DNA from: Dehalococcoidia bacterium UBA1152
Lineage (GTDB): Bacteria; Chloroflexota; Dehalococcoidia; Lucifugimonadales; UBA2962
Length of the DNA: 29,714 bases
Direction of reading: 5' to 3'
Assembly (NCBI GenBank): GCA_002311285.1
Contig: DBZU01000074.1
Span: 31,497 to 61,210 of the forward strand
Shown: positions 1-7,968 of the stretch, piece after piece
How positions within the stretch are numbered: position 1 is the stretch's first letter
Layout: each line of letters opens with the position of its first letter
The notes under the pieces: model-generated
Database searches by the model: none
What the model saw: the letters and a program-made list of their open reading frames with translations, nothing else
Told to the model about the DNA's origin: nothing
Translations under genes and position numbers: made by a program

Positions 1-761
1 GTTGAAGTTACCATTTTTGCAGCCAGTAATTTTGCAGCCATTCCCCCGTAACCTGTTGCTATGCGATTTTCTGACCACGATTGCCCACCCATTTCAAGTA
101 TTGTTTCATCTATGTTATTAACTCTATCAACAAAATTGGCATTCTCATCCAAATGAGGATCAGTAGTATAAAGCCCGTCAAGTTTACCAAGCATTATTAA
201 TATATCGGCATCAACCAAGTTGGTTACTAGCGCAGATAAAGTATCGTTATCACCAATTGTTTTTTCAGAGAGTTGTTCGATATTTACGACATCGTTTTCA
301 TTAACAATAGGGATGACTTTTAATTCGATAAGTTTAAGTAGCGTGTTTCTTACATTTAGATAACCCAATCTTTCTTCCATGTCATGTCTTGTCAGCAATG
401 CTTGAGCTATTTTTATACCGTGCGAGTTAAAAGTTTGCTCATACATTTGTAATAACAATCCCTGTCCTACAGCAGCTAAAACCTGCTTTAAAGGTACATC
501 ATGAATGTTCTCTGATACGTTCAGCGCTAATCGGCCTGAAGCTATTGCTCCAGATGATACTAGTATTACTTCAATACCTTGTTTTGAAAGTTCTGCTATT
601 TCCTTTACAAGATTTTCAACTATAGATTTGTTAATAGTTTCAGTTTTATGGGTCAGCAGGGAGCTGCCGATTTTAACAACAATACGTTTACATGATAATG
701 GACTGCACAATTCTGCTGTGCCATCAGGGCTTGTGTTTTTTCTGGTGTTATTGGGAGACAT
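1..761 (-). CDS. proB: Glutamate 5-kinase, partial (C-terminus off the window)
   Basis: Phosphorylates L-glutamate with ATP, the first step of proline synthesis in the cytoplasm. The ATG is at 761 on the minus strand and 253 codons are present with no stop before the window edge. Visible amino-acid-kinase motifs run in the expected order: VVKIGSS after a ~25-residue leader, SSGAI, AAVGQG, NVRNTL, PIVNENDVV, the aspartate/phosphate segment GDNDTLSALV, LDGLYTTDP, and the glycine-rich GYGGMAAKL near the edge. The AAK domain (about 260 residues in the family) is therefore almost complete. Whether a PUA domain follows cannot be seen. The leader before VVKIGSS is longer than usual, so a later start is possible, although no other ATG lies close to the domain. 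It stands apart from the downstream TolB-like gene by about 120 bases. Confidence 0.93.
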   Translation of the reverse strand, partial: MSPNNTRKNTSPDGTAELCSPLSCKRIVVKIGSSLLTHKTETINKSIVENLVKEIAELSKQGIEVILVSSGAIASGRLALNVSENIHDVPLKQVLAAVGQGLLLQMYEQTFNSHGIKIAQALLTRHDMEERLGYLNVRNTLLKLIELKVIPIVNENDVVNIEQLSEKTIGDNDTLSALVTNLVDADILIMLGKLDGLYTTDPHLDENANFVDRVNNIDETILEMGGQSWSENRIATGYGGMAAKLLAAKMVTS

Positions 762-879
762 ATTTAAATCTATTGACTACAAAAATTATAGAAGTGTAAA
801 TTCTGTCCAAGTCATCCTGGGATTGATTAATCGGTAAGCTCTATTAATTATATTAGAGGTACTATATTTTAATACGTTG

Positions 880-1881
880 TCACCATTGGGGGGTTAGTTC
901 ATTAAAGTCGTTGTTGGTAAGGCGACGTTGATTTGAACCATCCGCATTCATGATCACTAATTCTGAATCATCATCCAAATATGATATAAAAGCTATTTGA
1001 TCTGAGTTTTCAGACCAAACCGGATTTTCATCTCGAATAGAATTTATTGTAAGGCGTCGTTTGTCTGAGCCATCTGGGCGTATTGTATATATCTCAGGGT
1101 TACCATCAATTTCTGAAACAAATGCAATCCTGTTGCCATTTGGTGACCAAGATATATCTTGGTCATCCACATCGTTATTTGTTAGCCGCCTCACTTCGAG
1201 TCCATCTGCATTCATCACGTAAATTTCTTTATTACCATCTCTCATAGATATGAAAGCAATGCGCTTAGAGTCTGGAGACCAAACAGGGCTAGAATCCCGT
1301 TCCGCTGTTAAACGTTCCTCATTTACCCCATCTGGATTCCGTTTATAAATTCCTTTTCGTTCGCCGGCATGTACTGCAAATAGAAGATACTCTCCATTTG
1401 GTGACCATTGTCCGACTTCGTCTGCTTTGACTGTCGTTAATCTAACAGGGCGATTCTCTAATAAGTTTGTTGTGTATACGGTTTTAGAGCCAGCATGAGC
1501 TGTGAGAAATGCAATGCGATCTCCAGAAGGATTCCATTGATGACTGTAACTACTGCCCGGCTTTTGTGTAACTCTAATTCTATCTTTATTTTCACCAATG
1601 ATTTTAAGTGTTTCGACTGTGGTTTCTCCATTTTCTTCGGATAAAAACGCTACGGTAGACTTGTCAGGTGATATTAACGGCTGGAATTCATCAATAGATG
1701 AGGATGTTAGATTCGTTTCTAGTTTTGTGAGCGGGTCAATAGAGTATAAATCTAAATTTCCATTACGGTCCGATGTGAATATTATTTGGTCAACTTGATC
1801 ATCGTTGCACCCAATAACTACAACAAAGGTTAGTAATGCTATTGTTGCTAATATATAAAAATTGGCCTGATATGATTGCAT
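880..1881 (-). CDS. TolB-like PD40 beta-propeller lipoprotein
   Basis: A 333-aa protein with a signal peptide (hydrophobic residues ~9-23) ending in a lipobox VIGC with the lipidated Cys at 25. It is probably anchored to the outer face of the cytoplasmic membrane. The rest is a run of about six PD40/WD40-like repeats with the recurring pattern W-S-P-x-G/S-x-x-I-A-F and I-Y-x-x-x-x-D-G-x-x-x-R-R-L-T, typical of the TolB C-terminal propeller. The TolB N-terminal domain is absent and no Pal or Tol genes are nearby, so this should not be called TolB. Such propellers bind proteins or polymers; the partner is unknown. The protein ends directly after the last repeat (LTPQW), which suits closure of the propeller by N- and C-terminal strands. 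The fold and location are well supported, the function is not. Confidence 0.85.
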   Translation of the reverse strand: MQSYQANFYILATIALLTFVVVIGCNDDQVDQIIFTSDRNGNLDLYSIDPLTKLETNLTSSSIDEFQPLISPDKSTVAFLSEENGETTVETLKIIGENKDRIRVTQKPGSSYSHQWNPSGDRIAFLTAHAGSKTVYTTNLLENRPVRLTTVKADEVGQWSPNGEYLLFAVHAGERKGIYKRNPDGVNEERLTAERDSSPVWSPDSKRIAFISMRDGNKEIYVMNADGLEVRRLTNNDVDDQDISWSPNGNRIAFVSEIDGNPEIYTIRPDGSDKRRLTINSIRDENPVWSENSDQIAFISYLDDDSELVIMNADGSNQRRLTNNDFNELTPQW

Positions 1882-2041
1882 ATTTAGGAAAATGGTGGAA
1901 AAACGTGCTATCCATCTGGATCTTAACTTATTAAATCATAGATGTAATAGTTAATTATTAAAACCAGTTTTTTGACCTATGTTTAATAAAAACGAAAAAT
2001 GAAAGAAGGAGAGATATAAACTGCTTCTAGGCCGTAAAGGG

Positions 2042-3844
2042 TTACCAACTCATTGCGTAACATGCCCGTCTTGGATCGGCCCCTGCACTCATAACGCCTG
2101 TGTCCAAGTCCCTTGTCGTAATTGTTGCACCTAATCCACAAACTTTTGCTCTTACAACTTTGTGCCCCTTTACCTTTAATTCATAAACTGTATCTGAATC
2201 AATACCGCCTTCCACAGATACTTGTCCAGGGTAATACACATGAGGGTAAAAAGAATTGGGAACGCTATCGGTGGCAAATCTAGGAGCCTCTATAGCCTCT
2301 TGAGGACTCATTCCAAACACAAAATAGTTAAGCATAAGTTGAAGGTTTCCCTGAACCTGATGGTCTCCGCCAGGGCATCCGAATGTAGCAAACGGGGTAC
2401 CTTGTTTCTCTACAATATAATTAACCAATGTTGTTCTCGGTCTTTTACCTGGTTTAATAACGTTGGCATGGCCTTCTTGCAGGTTAAACATTTCAATACG
2501 GGTGCTTAGCGCAAATCCTAAGTCCGCAAAGAAAACTGATTTTTCAAATGAACCGCCTGAAGGTGTAGCGCAAGCTATGTTCCCTTCTTGATCTTGAACT
2601 GCTATGTGAGTCGTCCCAACTTCCGGATCCATATGACTAGGATTATAAACAGGTTTCACATATGCAGGCTTGAAGCCATCTAAATTTGAATATTTGTATG
2701 GGTCACCATGGCTCGGCATTTCAATGAAAGGATAGTCTTTTTTAATTAATTGACTTCGTTCATCGGAGTATTCTTTTGATAGCAAACCGTCGATTGGCAC
2801 CTGAGAGAAGTCTGGGTCACCATAGTATGCTTCCCTGTCGGCCATAGACAGTTTCATCGCCTCTACAACCAGATGTATGTACTCCGGTGTGTTGTGTCCA
2901 ATTGATTGAAGATCAAAATTTTCTAGTATGTTTAGAGATTGTAGTAATACGCCTGCCTGTGACCATGTCCCTTGTCCGTGTATTGTGAAGTCATGAAAAG
3001 TAGTTTTTATGGGCTTTTCCGATTTTGCCTTGTATTGTGTCAGGTCTTCCAATTTGAGCAATCCACCTAGTTTGGCCACGTTAACATCGATTTTTTCAGC
3101 TATTTCTCCCATATAAAATGCATCACGCGCTGCTTTAATTTCCTTGGCCCTATTACTGAGACTTTGGGCACCACTTTTTATTAGGGAGTTCAATGTTTTG
3201 CCTAGAGATTTCTGTAATAATATTGACCCTATCTTTGGTACACGGCCATTATCGAAAAAGATATCTGATCCCCCTGGGGGATAATTGTTAAATTGAGTTA
3301 ATATACCAGGAGAGCGTAATGCTTCAGTCATATATTTGTAATTAGGTATACCTTCATTAGCATAAGTTATCGATGTGCTAATCACCTCCTTGATAGTTTT
3401 TGTTCCGAAACGAGCCAATATAGATGTTAAACCTCCAACAACCCCCGGCACTGTGAATGACAGATGTGCTAGGTTGCCTGGGCCGGTAGGAATTACGTTT
3501 AGTCCATTGGAGCGATAATAATCTGAAGTTGCTAGAAAAGGGGCGACGCCTTGTCCACTGTAAGACACCAATTCTTTTGTCTTGGCGTAATAAAGCATAA
3601 ATACACTTTCTGCTCCAATTGAATAAGAAGCTATCGGTTCTACCACTGCGGCGGCGAATGTTGCTGCTACCATAGCGTCGAAAGCATTACCACCGTCAAG
3701 TAAAACACGCATGCCTGCCATAGAAGTTAGATAATGACCGGATGAAATTATGCCGTTTGAACCTTGTAGCACCGGCCGACCTGTAGACGGGGTGTGGGAA
3801 CTACCCTGTTCAAGTTGATAATTGGTTGTTTTGCTGGATGTCAT
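2042..3844 (-). CDS. ggt: Gamma-glutamyltransferase family protein (Ntn hydrolase)
   Basis: A 600-aa member of the gamma-glutamyltranspeptidase family, which cleaves gamma-glutamyl amides such as glutathione and self-processes before a catalytic threonine. The N-terminal GGNAFDAMVAA motif (~51-61), the central ADREAYYGDP segment and the small-subunit start GTTH with the putative nucleophile Thr411 are all visible, as is the late GCPGGDHQVQ region. Length matches the family (~550-600). No signal peptide is seen, unlike periplasmic E. coli GGT, so the protein is probably cytoplasmic. The usual PLSSM oxyanion stretch reads PRTTL here, which could change activity (for example to a cephalosporin-acylase-like or other gamma-glutamyl hydrolase). 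ATG start with AAGG about nine bases upstream. Its nearest neighbours do not form an obvious pathway with it. Confidence 0.9.
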   Translation of the reverse strand: MTSSKTTNYQLEQGSSHTPSTGRPVLQGSNGIISSGHYLTSMAGMRVLLDGGNAFDAMVAATFAAAVVEPIASYSIGAESVFMLYYAKTKELVSYSGQGVAPFLATSDYYRSNGLNVIPTGPGNLAHLSFTVPGVVGGLTSILARFGTKTIKEVISTSITYANEGIPNYKYMTEALRSPGILTQFNNYPPGGSDIFFDNGRVPKIGSILLQKSLGKTLNSLIKSGAQSLSNRAKEIKAARDAFYMGEIAEKIDVNVAKLGGLLKLEDLTQYKAKSEKPIKTTFHDFTIHGQGTWSQAGVLLQSLNILENFDLQSIGHNTPEYIHLVVEAMKLSMADREAYYGDPDFSQVPIDGLLSKEYSDERSQLIKKDYPFIEMPSHGDPYKYSNLDGFKPAYVKPVYNPSHMDPEVGTTHIAVQDQEGNIACATPSGGSFEKSVFFADLGFALSTRIEMFNLQEGHANVIKPGKRPRTTLVNYIVEKQGTPFATFGCPGGDHQVQGNLQLMLNYFVFGMSPQEAIEAPRFATDSVPNSFYPHVYYPGQVSVEGGIDSDTVYELKVKGHKVVRAKVCGLGATITTRDLDTGVMSAGADPRRACYAMSW

Positions 3845-3960
3845 TTCAAAACCTTAATTGTTGACAGTTAATATAATAATGACTTAGGTTGGACTACTTA
3901 CATTCTATAGGAGGCTTTTTATACATATTCAGTACATGGTAGAAAGTTATTAATCGTTTG

Positions 3961-4449
3961 ATGGAAAAACTACCTCAAATATTTATTTTTCCACATCCCG
4001 TGAATGAATGGGCCGCGCGTTGTGTGGCCGGAATGGTTATGGCATTGACGTTATCAGCGTTATTTACAGGGCAATGGATTATTATCGCTGTTTTGCTGTA
4101 CGGATTTTGCGCTAGGGTAGCTACAGGCCCTACTTTAAGCCCAATAGGGCAAATAGCTATTCGTTTGTTAGTGCCGCTTATTGGTAAAAATCGTCCTGTG
4201 GCCGGGCCTCCAAAAAGATTTGCCCAGTTCGTAGGACTGCTTTTTGCTTTAACTGCATTGATTCTTTTTTTCGCAGTTGACTCAGCATTGCCATATCGCG
4301 TGGTTCTTGCAGTCCTGGCTAGCTTTGCTTTTTTGGAATCGATTCTTGGCTTTTGTGCTGGTTGCTTTGTGTTTGGGTATATGATGAAGTGGAAACTTGT
4401 ACCAGAATCAGTGTGTGAAACTTGCATAAATTTTGAAGCTAAATCGTGA
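3961..4449 (+). CDS. DUF4395 family integral membrane protein
   Basis: A 162-aa protein with four predicted membrane segments (roughly residues 18-37, 39-55, 86-104 and 108-130). It shows the DUF4395 pattern: a short N-terminal P-x-x-N-E motif, GPPKRFAQ before the third segment, and a Cys pair in GFCAGCFVF near the end. Family members are small membrane proteins of unknown function, often found near thiol/sulfur or thioredoxin-like genes, and the Cys pair may be redox active. That is inference. ATG at 3961 is preferred; a TTG one codon upstream adds a single residue. No good ribosome binding site is visible; a GGAGG-like run lies about 45 bases upstream, too far. The gene is divergent from ggt and its 3' end almost meets the amidase stop (convergent, seven bases apart). 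Confidence 0.8.
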   Translation: MEKLPQIFIFPHPVNEWAARCVAGMVMALTLSALFTGQWIIIAVLLYGFCARVATGPTLSPIGQIAIRLLVPLIGKNRPVAGPPKRFAQFVGLLFALTALILFFAVDSALPYRVVLAVLASFAFLESILGFCAGCFVFGYMMKWKLVPESVCETCINFEAKS

Positions 4450-4456
4450 TATTAAA

Positions 4457-5899
4457 CTAACTACAAGGCGGCTTAACATGAGACCAAGGGTTCAGTTTTT
4501 CTAAAGCTGCAGCAACAGTTAACACGGTTTTTTCATCACGAGGACGGCCGACAATTTGCAGGCCGACAGGGAGGCCGTTGCTATTCCATCCTGCTGGAAC
4601 AGATGCTGCTGGAAGTCCAGCTAAGTTTATTGGGAAAGTGAAGGGGAAATACCCCCACCACGGATCAACCTCCTTTCCATCCACAATAGACACGGTATCC
4701 AAAGGGCCTAAAGCATCGAAAGCTGCGATTGCCATTGTTGGAGTGATTACCACATCAAATTCTTGAAACATTGTATTAAAACTGGACTTTATTTCATCAA
4801 CTTTTCCTAAGGCAATTGCGTATTCTGCTCCAGATATTGAAGCACCATGTTCAATTGTAGCTGTAGCATAATCAGTAAGTTGATCTGGATATTTCGTTAA
4901 TAATTGACCGTATGATGTATAAGCCATGGTTGCAAATAGTGTTCGAAATGTCTCAAAAGGTTCTTTGAGAACAATTTTTGCATCATCAATTATGCAACCT
5001 GCATCTGTTAAAGAGTTTACTGCTGTGTGGCAAATATTAAGAATTTCTGGTTCAACGCTAGCAAATCCCAAATCGGAGGTCCAGCCGATTTTAATGCCAG
5101 AAACAGTTTCATGGGGTGAAAAGCTTTCGTTTGTAACATTATCTCTAAAAGATGATGGGTCGCGATCGTCATATCCAGAAATAACTTGCATTATCAGTGA
5201 AGAATCCTCGACCGTTCTACTGAGTGGGCCTGATTGACTGAGGTGATTCCCTAATAGTTGTAATCCGGCCCCTCCATACTTAGGAACCCTACCTTGTGCA
5301 GGCTTTAATCCAAATACGCCGCAAAAACTACTTGGTATTCTTATGGAACCGCCACCATCGCTTCCAATCGATACTGGGCATAGTCCAGCCGCTAAGGCTG
5401 TTGCTGCACCTCCGGAAGATCCACCAGATGTTTTATTAATATTCCATGGATTTCTGCAATGTTCTCCGAGTAAATTGAAAGTGATTCCAAGCAAACCAAA
5501 TTCTGGAGTATTTGTCTTGCCTAAGATTATTGCCCCTGCATTTTTTATTCTTTCTACAACTATGGAGTCCTCTGTTGGTATTCGGTCCTGAAAGATTTTG
5601 GACCCCCCTGTTGTTCTTAAACCCTTGGTAATTTCTAGGTCTTTTATAGAAATAGGCAATCCATGAAGCGGACCTAACTTCGCACCTTGCATTAACCTGT
5701 TTTGCGCTTTCTTTGATTCAGAAATCGCATTTTCTGCATCAACTGTTAGGTATGAATGCAGATGATCATCTAATTTTTCAATTCTTTCGAGATAAAGATT
5801 TATTAGCTCTACTGAAGACACCTCTTTATTTCTTATCATTGAAATAAGTTTGACTGCAGGCGTGAATGCTAGGTTTTGTTCAGATGATGGGGTGTTCAT
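4457..5899 (-). CDS. Amidase signature (AS) family amidase
   Basis: A 480-aa hydrolase of carboxylic amides in the amidase-signature family. The Ser-cisSer-Lys triad is readable: Lys86 in PISIKDLE, Ser161 in GGSSGGAA and Ser185 in GSDGGGSIRIP, followed by FCGVFGLKP. The C-terminus has the family's PINLAGLPAASVPAG and GLPVGLQIVG motifs. The window also contains a true gatA (18012-19475). This protein diverges from it, stands alone and is not next to gatC, so it is more likely a catabolic or detoxifying amidase than a GatA subunit. The substrate cannot be read from sequence. ATG start with weak AAAGG three bases upstream. It is transcribed away from the methyl-transfer cluster, with which it shares a short upstream region. 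Confidence 0.92.
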   Translation of the reverse strand: MNTPSSEQNLAFTPAVKLISMIRNKEVSSVELINLYLERIEKLDDHLHSYLTVDAENAISESKKAQNRLMQGAKLGPLHGLPISIKDLEITKGLRTTGGSKIFQDRIPTEDSIVVERIKNAGAIILGKTNTPEFGLLGITFNLLGEHCRNPWNINKTSGGSSGGAATALAAGLCPVSIGSDGGGSIRIPSSFCGVFGLKPAQGRVPKYGGAGLQLLGNHLSQSGPLSRTVEDSSLIMQVISGYDDRDPSSFRDNVTNESFSPHETVSGIKIGWTSDLGFASVEPEILNICHTAVNSLTDAGCIIDDAKIVLKEPFETFRTLFATMAYTSYGQLLTKYPDQLTDYATATIEHGASISGAEYAIALGKVDEIKSSFNTMFQEFDVVITPTMAIAAFDALGPLDTVSIVDGKEVDPWWGYFPFTFPINLAGLPAASVPAGWNSNGLPVGLQIVGRPRDEKTVLTVAAALEKLNPWSHVKPPCS

Positions 5900-5949
5900 A
5901 GGCCTTTATATTTTGAAATATATTAAATAAAACACACACAATTGAACTT

Positions 5950-5979
5950 TTGATTAACCATATTAAAGTAAGGTTAAAT
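5950..5979 (+). promoter_or_regulatory. Possible promoter of the methyl-transfer cluster
   Basis: TTGATT at 5950-5955 and TTAAAT at 5974-5979 are separated by 18 bases, each matching four of six sigma-70 consensus positions. Transcription would begin near 5986, which favours the ATG at 6015 over the one at 5991 as start of the first gene. No cobalamin riboswitch-like element was recognised here. In such AT-rich DNA this match could arise by chance. Confidence 0.25.
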
Positions 5980-6014
5980 CCTATTACCTGATGTTATCAT
6001 TGAGTTTATTAACT

Positions 6015-6362
6015 ATGAATACTAAGCTGCGAATTTTGTACTGGAAAGAAATACCAATTCAGATTCAAACACAAGATGATTCTGGGCACACCTCTGTCTT
6101 ACTTGAACCATGTTTTCAAGAGGCGGCAGACTCCTTAGCTATGTTTGAAGGGTCGTTCGGTACCGATGACTATCTTGATGGATGGGAATGGACCGAGCCA
6201 ATAGACGTTGAAGGTAGTGCAGGAGAAGCAACTGAAAGGATAAGCCTGCACTATAATGCAAGTTTTCCAACTGATCTAGTTTCTAGACTAAAAAATTTAC
6301 ATATGGAAGGCAAGAGAGACCCAACTCCCGGTTCTATAGATGACTGGTTTGAACAATCTTAA
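6015..6362 (+). CDS. Small 'virulence factor'-family protein, first gene of the methyl-transfer cluster
   Basis: A 115-aa soluble protein. Its start LRILYWKEIPIQIQTQ, followed by EPCFQEAAD, SLAMFEGSFGTDDYL and an acidic end, resembles the small family annotated 'virulence factor' (PF13769-like, pattern YWRDIP...LPxRFQxAID...GTDAYLxxW). From memory, that family occurs beside corrinoid/THF methyltransferase genes in other bacteria; I could not check this. The context here agrees: it is the first gene of the twelve-gene run, 18 bases before the homocysteine-methyltransferase-like gene. The family name is then probably a misnomer, and a role in methyl transfer or cofactor handling is more likely. 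ATG 6015 is preferred over ATG 5991 because the family begins just before the YW motif and a possible promoter overlaps the earlier codon. Catalytic residues are not identifiable. Confidence 0.6.
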   Translation: MNTKLRILYWKEIPIQIQTQDDSGHTSVLLEPCFQEAADSLAMFEGSFGTDDYLDGWEWTEPIDVEGSAGEATERISLHYNASFPTDLVSRLKNLHMEGKRDPTPGSIDDWFEQS

Positions 6363-6380
6363 CAAAAAGGAAATTCAGTA

Positions 6381-7286
6381 ATGAATATAATTTCTAAACT
6401 CGCAACAGTAAGGACTTTACTTGCTGATGGCGCTACTGGAACATACCTTCAAAGTAGGGGATTGGTGGCGGGGGGAGATCCAGAATTAATGAATATTACT
6501 CATCCCAAAATAGTAAGTAGTATGGCAGCAGATTATTTCCGTGCTGGAAGCGATTTAGTTCAAACTAATTCCTTTGGAGGAACCTTTTATGTTCAAAACA
6601 GATATGAACACGGTGATAAAGTCGATGAAATCAATTATGTCGCAGCGAAATTAGCCAGAGCCGGGGCAGATGACCCCAAATTGAATTCAAAAGAACGATA
6701 TGTGTTTGGTTCTGTTGGCCCAACCGGCGAATTAATTGCACCTGTTGGTATGACGAGCCCTCAAGATATATATAGTAAATTTAAGCAACAAATAATGGCA
6801 TTAGAACGAGGCGGGGTAAATGGAATTATCGTTGAAACAATGATTTCTTTAGAAGAAGCCAAGATAGCTGTTAGGGCAGTAAAAGAAAACACTGAGTTGC
6901 CGGTTGCGGCATTGACCACTTTTGATAAGGGCCCACGTGGATTTTTTACTATGATGGGAGATACTCCTGAGAAATGCGTCAATGAATTAAGTGCTGTTGG
7001 AGCGGACATAGTGGGAACAAATTGCGGAAATGGCATAGAAATTATGGTCGAATTAGCCGAACGGTTTCGGCAAACAAGTGAAGGTTATGTATGGATTAAT
7101 TCAAATGCTGGTACTCCCCAGATTAGGCAAGGGCAAATTATATACCCCGAGACTCCTGAATACATGTCTCACGGGTTTCAAAAATTAGCAGATATTGGTA
7201 TCAATATTATCGGGGGATGTTGCGGCACGACTCCCGAACATATTAAAAACATTGCAACTGTATTAAGTACGAGAGAGGAGAAATGA
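6381..7286 (+). CDS. Homocysteine S-methyltransferase domain protein (zinc, BHMT/MetH-N-like)
   Basis: A 301-aa free-standing Pfam S-methyl_trans (PF02574) barrel. Family members bind zinc with three cysteines that activate a thiol to accept a methyl group. The motifs are all here: DGATGTYLQ at the N-terminus, QTNSFGG (~61-67), GSVGPTG, Cys215 in GTNCGNG and Cys280-Cys281 in GGCCGTTPEHI. Length equals the homocysteine domain alone, without the pterin, B12 or activation domains of MetH. Those activities are encoded separately downstream (10118, 11225), so the cluster may work as a dismantled methionine synthase, or this enzyme may methylate or demethylate another thiol. AAAGG before the ATG gives a plausible ribosome binding site. 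The stop TGA is immediately followed by the next gene's ATG. Confidence 0.85.
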   Translation: MNIISKLATVRTLLADGATGTYLQSRGLVAGGDPELMNITHPKIVSSMAADYFRAGSDLVQTNSFGGTFYVQNRYEHGDKVDEINYVAAKLARAGADDPKLNSKERYVFGSVGPTGELIAPVGMTSPQDIYSKFKQQIMALERGGVNGIIVETMISLEEAKIAVRAVKENTELPVAALTTFDKGPRGFFTMMGDTPEKCVNELSAVGADIVGTNCGNGIEIMVELAERFRQTSEGYVWINSNAGTPQIRQGQIIYPETPEYMSHGFQKLADIGINIIGGCCGTTPEHIKNIATVLSTREEK

Positions 7287-7952
7287 ATGAGCAAGGCTGT
7301 AAAAGAATCTGTTGTTCAAATCCTTGAAAGACTTGGAGCATGCTTAGAGTTGATTCCTATTGATCCTTACGGTGATGAAATGTCAGTGGGATTTTATGAG
7401 CGAGATGGAGTCATATCGGTGTGGAGTTTTAAAACCGGCAGAAATGTATCGGCAAGGCTAGAGCAAATTCGTGATCGAGTAGTTGAATTAGGAGATTTGG
7501 AAGCATCGCCTGATAATCCTCATCAACTTTATTTTCCTGGAGGTACCGTTTATAGGAGAGCTTTTAAGTTTATCGCTAGAAATTCCGTTGAAAAATCGCC
7601 ACTTACTCCGTTGCCTAAAGGAAGAATTGAGGTTAAAGACTTAAAAAGTGACATGATATTGTTCGCAGTTCCACAACAGTTGAAAGGAAAGTGGATTTAT
7701 TCTATTGGAGGAGAAGGCAATGCAGACCGACCGCAGCTTCGAATCAGAGCAACTGTTGCGGGCATGGTTAGATATGGTGGGATGGAAAAAGTTGACGATA
7801 CTAAGCTGATGTTTCCGTGTTCCACCAGATATGATCAATTAGTTCGAAGTGTTTTACCTTATGCACGTAATGTCACGGGTACTGAAGACATGCTTGAAGC
7901 AGATGAATCCAGAGGCCAGATGACGACCGGCACACTTGGGTTCTCTCAATAG
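7287..7952 (+). CDS. Unrecognised 221-aa protein of the methyl-transfer cluster
   Basis: I do not recognise this family. It is a soluble alpha/beta-looking protein without signal peptide, membrane segment or clear cofactor motif. Features visible: an N-terminal helix with LERLGACLELIPIDPYGDE, a conserved-looking FPGGTVYRR (~85-93), a central ISIGGEGNADRPQLRIRAT-type stretch, a TRYDQLVRSVLPYAR segment, and a Gly/Thr-rich tail. Three cysteines (18, 187 region and none paired) do not form an obvious metal site. Its ATG touches the stop of the upstream methyltransferase gene, with GAGAGGAGA just before it as a strong ribosome binding site. The UroD-like gene starts 16 bases after it. The tight packing argues that it works with the methyltransferases, perhaps as an accessory or substrate-binding subunit; that is inference. 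Confidence 0.8.
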   Translation: MSKAVKESVVQILERLGACLELIPIDPYGDEMSVGFYERDGVISVWSFKTGRNVSARLEQIRDRVVELGDLEASPDNPHQLYFPGGTVYRRAFKFIARNSVEKSPLTPLPKGRIEVKDLKSDMILFAVPQQLKGKWIYSIGGEGNADRPQLRIRATVAGMVRYGGMEKVDDTKLMFPCSTRYDQLVRSVLPYARNVTGTEDMLEADESRGQMTTGTLGFSQ

Positions 7953-7968
7953 AAGGAGAGCAATTTTG

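Noticed and set aside
505..837. 110-aa plus-strand ORF
   Set aside because: It lies opposite proB, whose minus-strand frame has all kinase motifs; no ribosome binding site or recognisable domain.
1882..2041. Small gene or terminator between the PD40 lipoprotein and ggt
   Set aside because: The 160-base AT-rich gap has no open frame with a ribosome binding site and no clear hairpin.
4457..5899. Second gatA
   Set aside because: It has the amidase triad but diverges from the true gatA in the window and lacks gatC/gatB neighbours.
5900..6014. Cobalamin riboswitch before the methyl-transfer cluster
   Set aside because: The space is too short and no B12-box-like or stable stem structure is visible.
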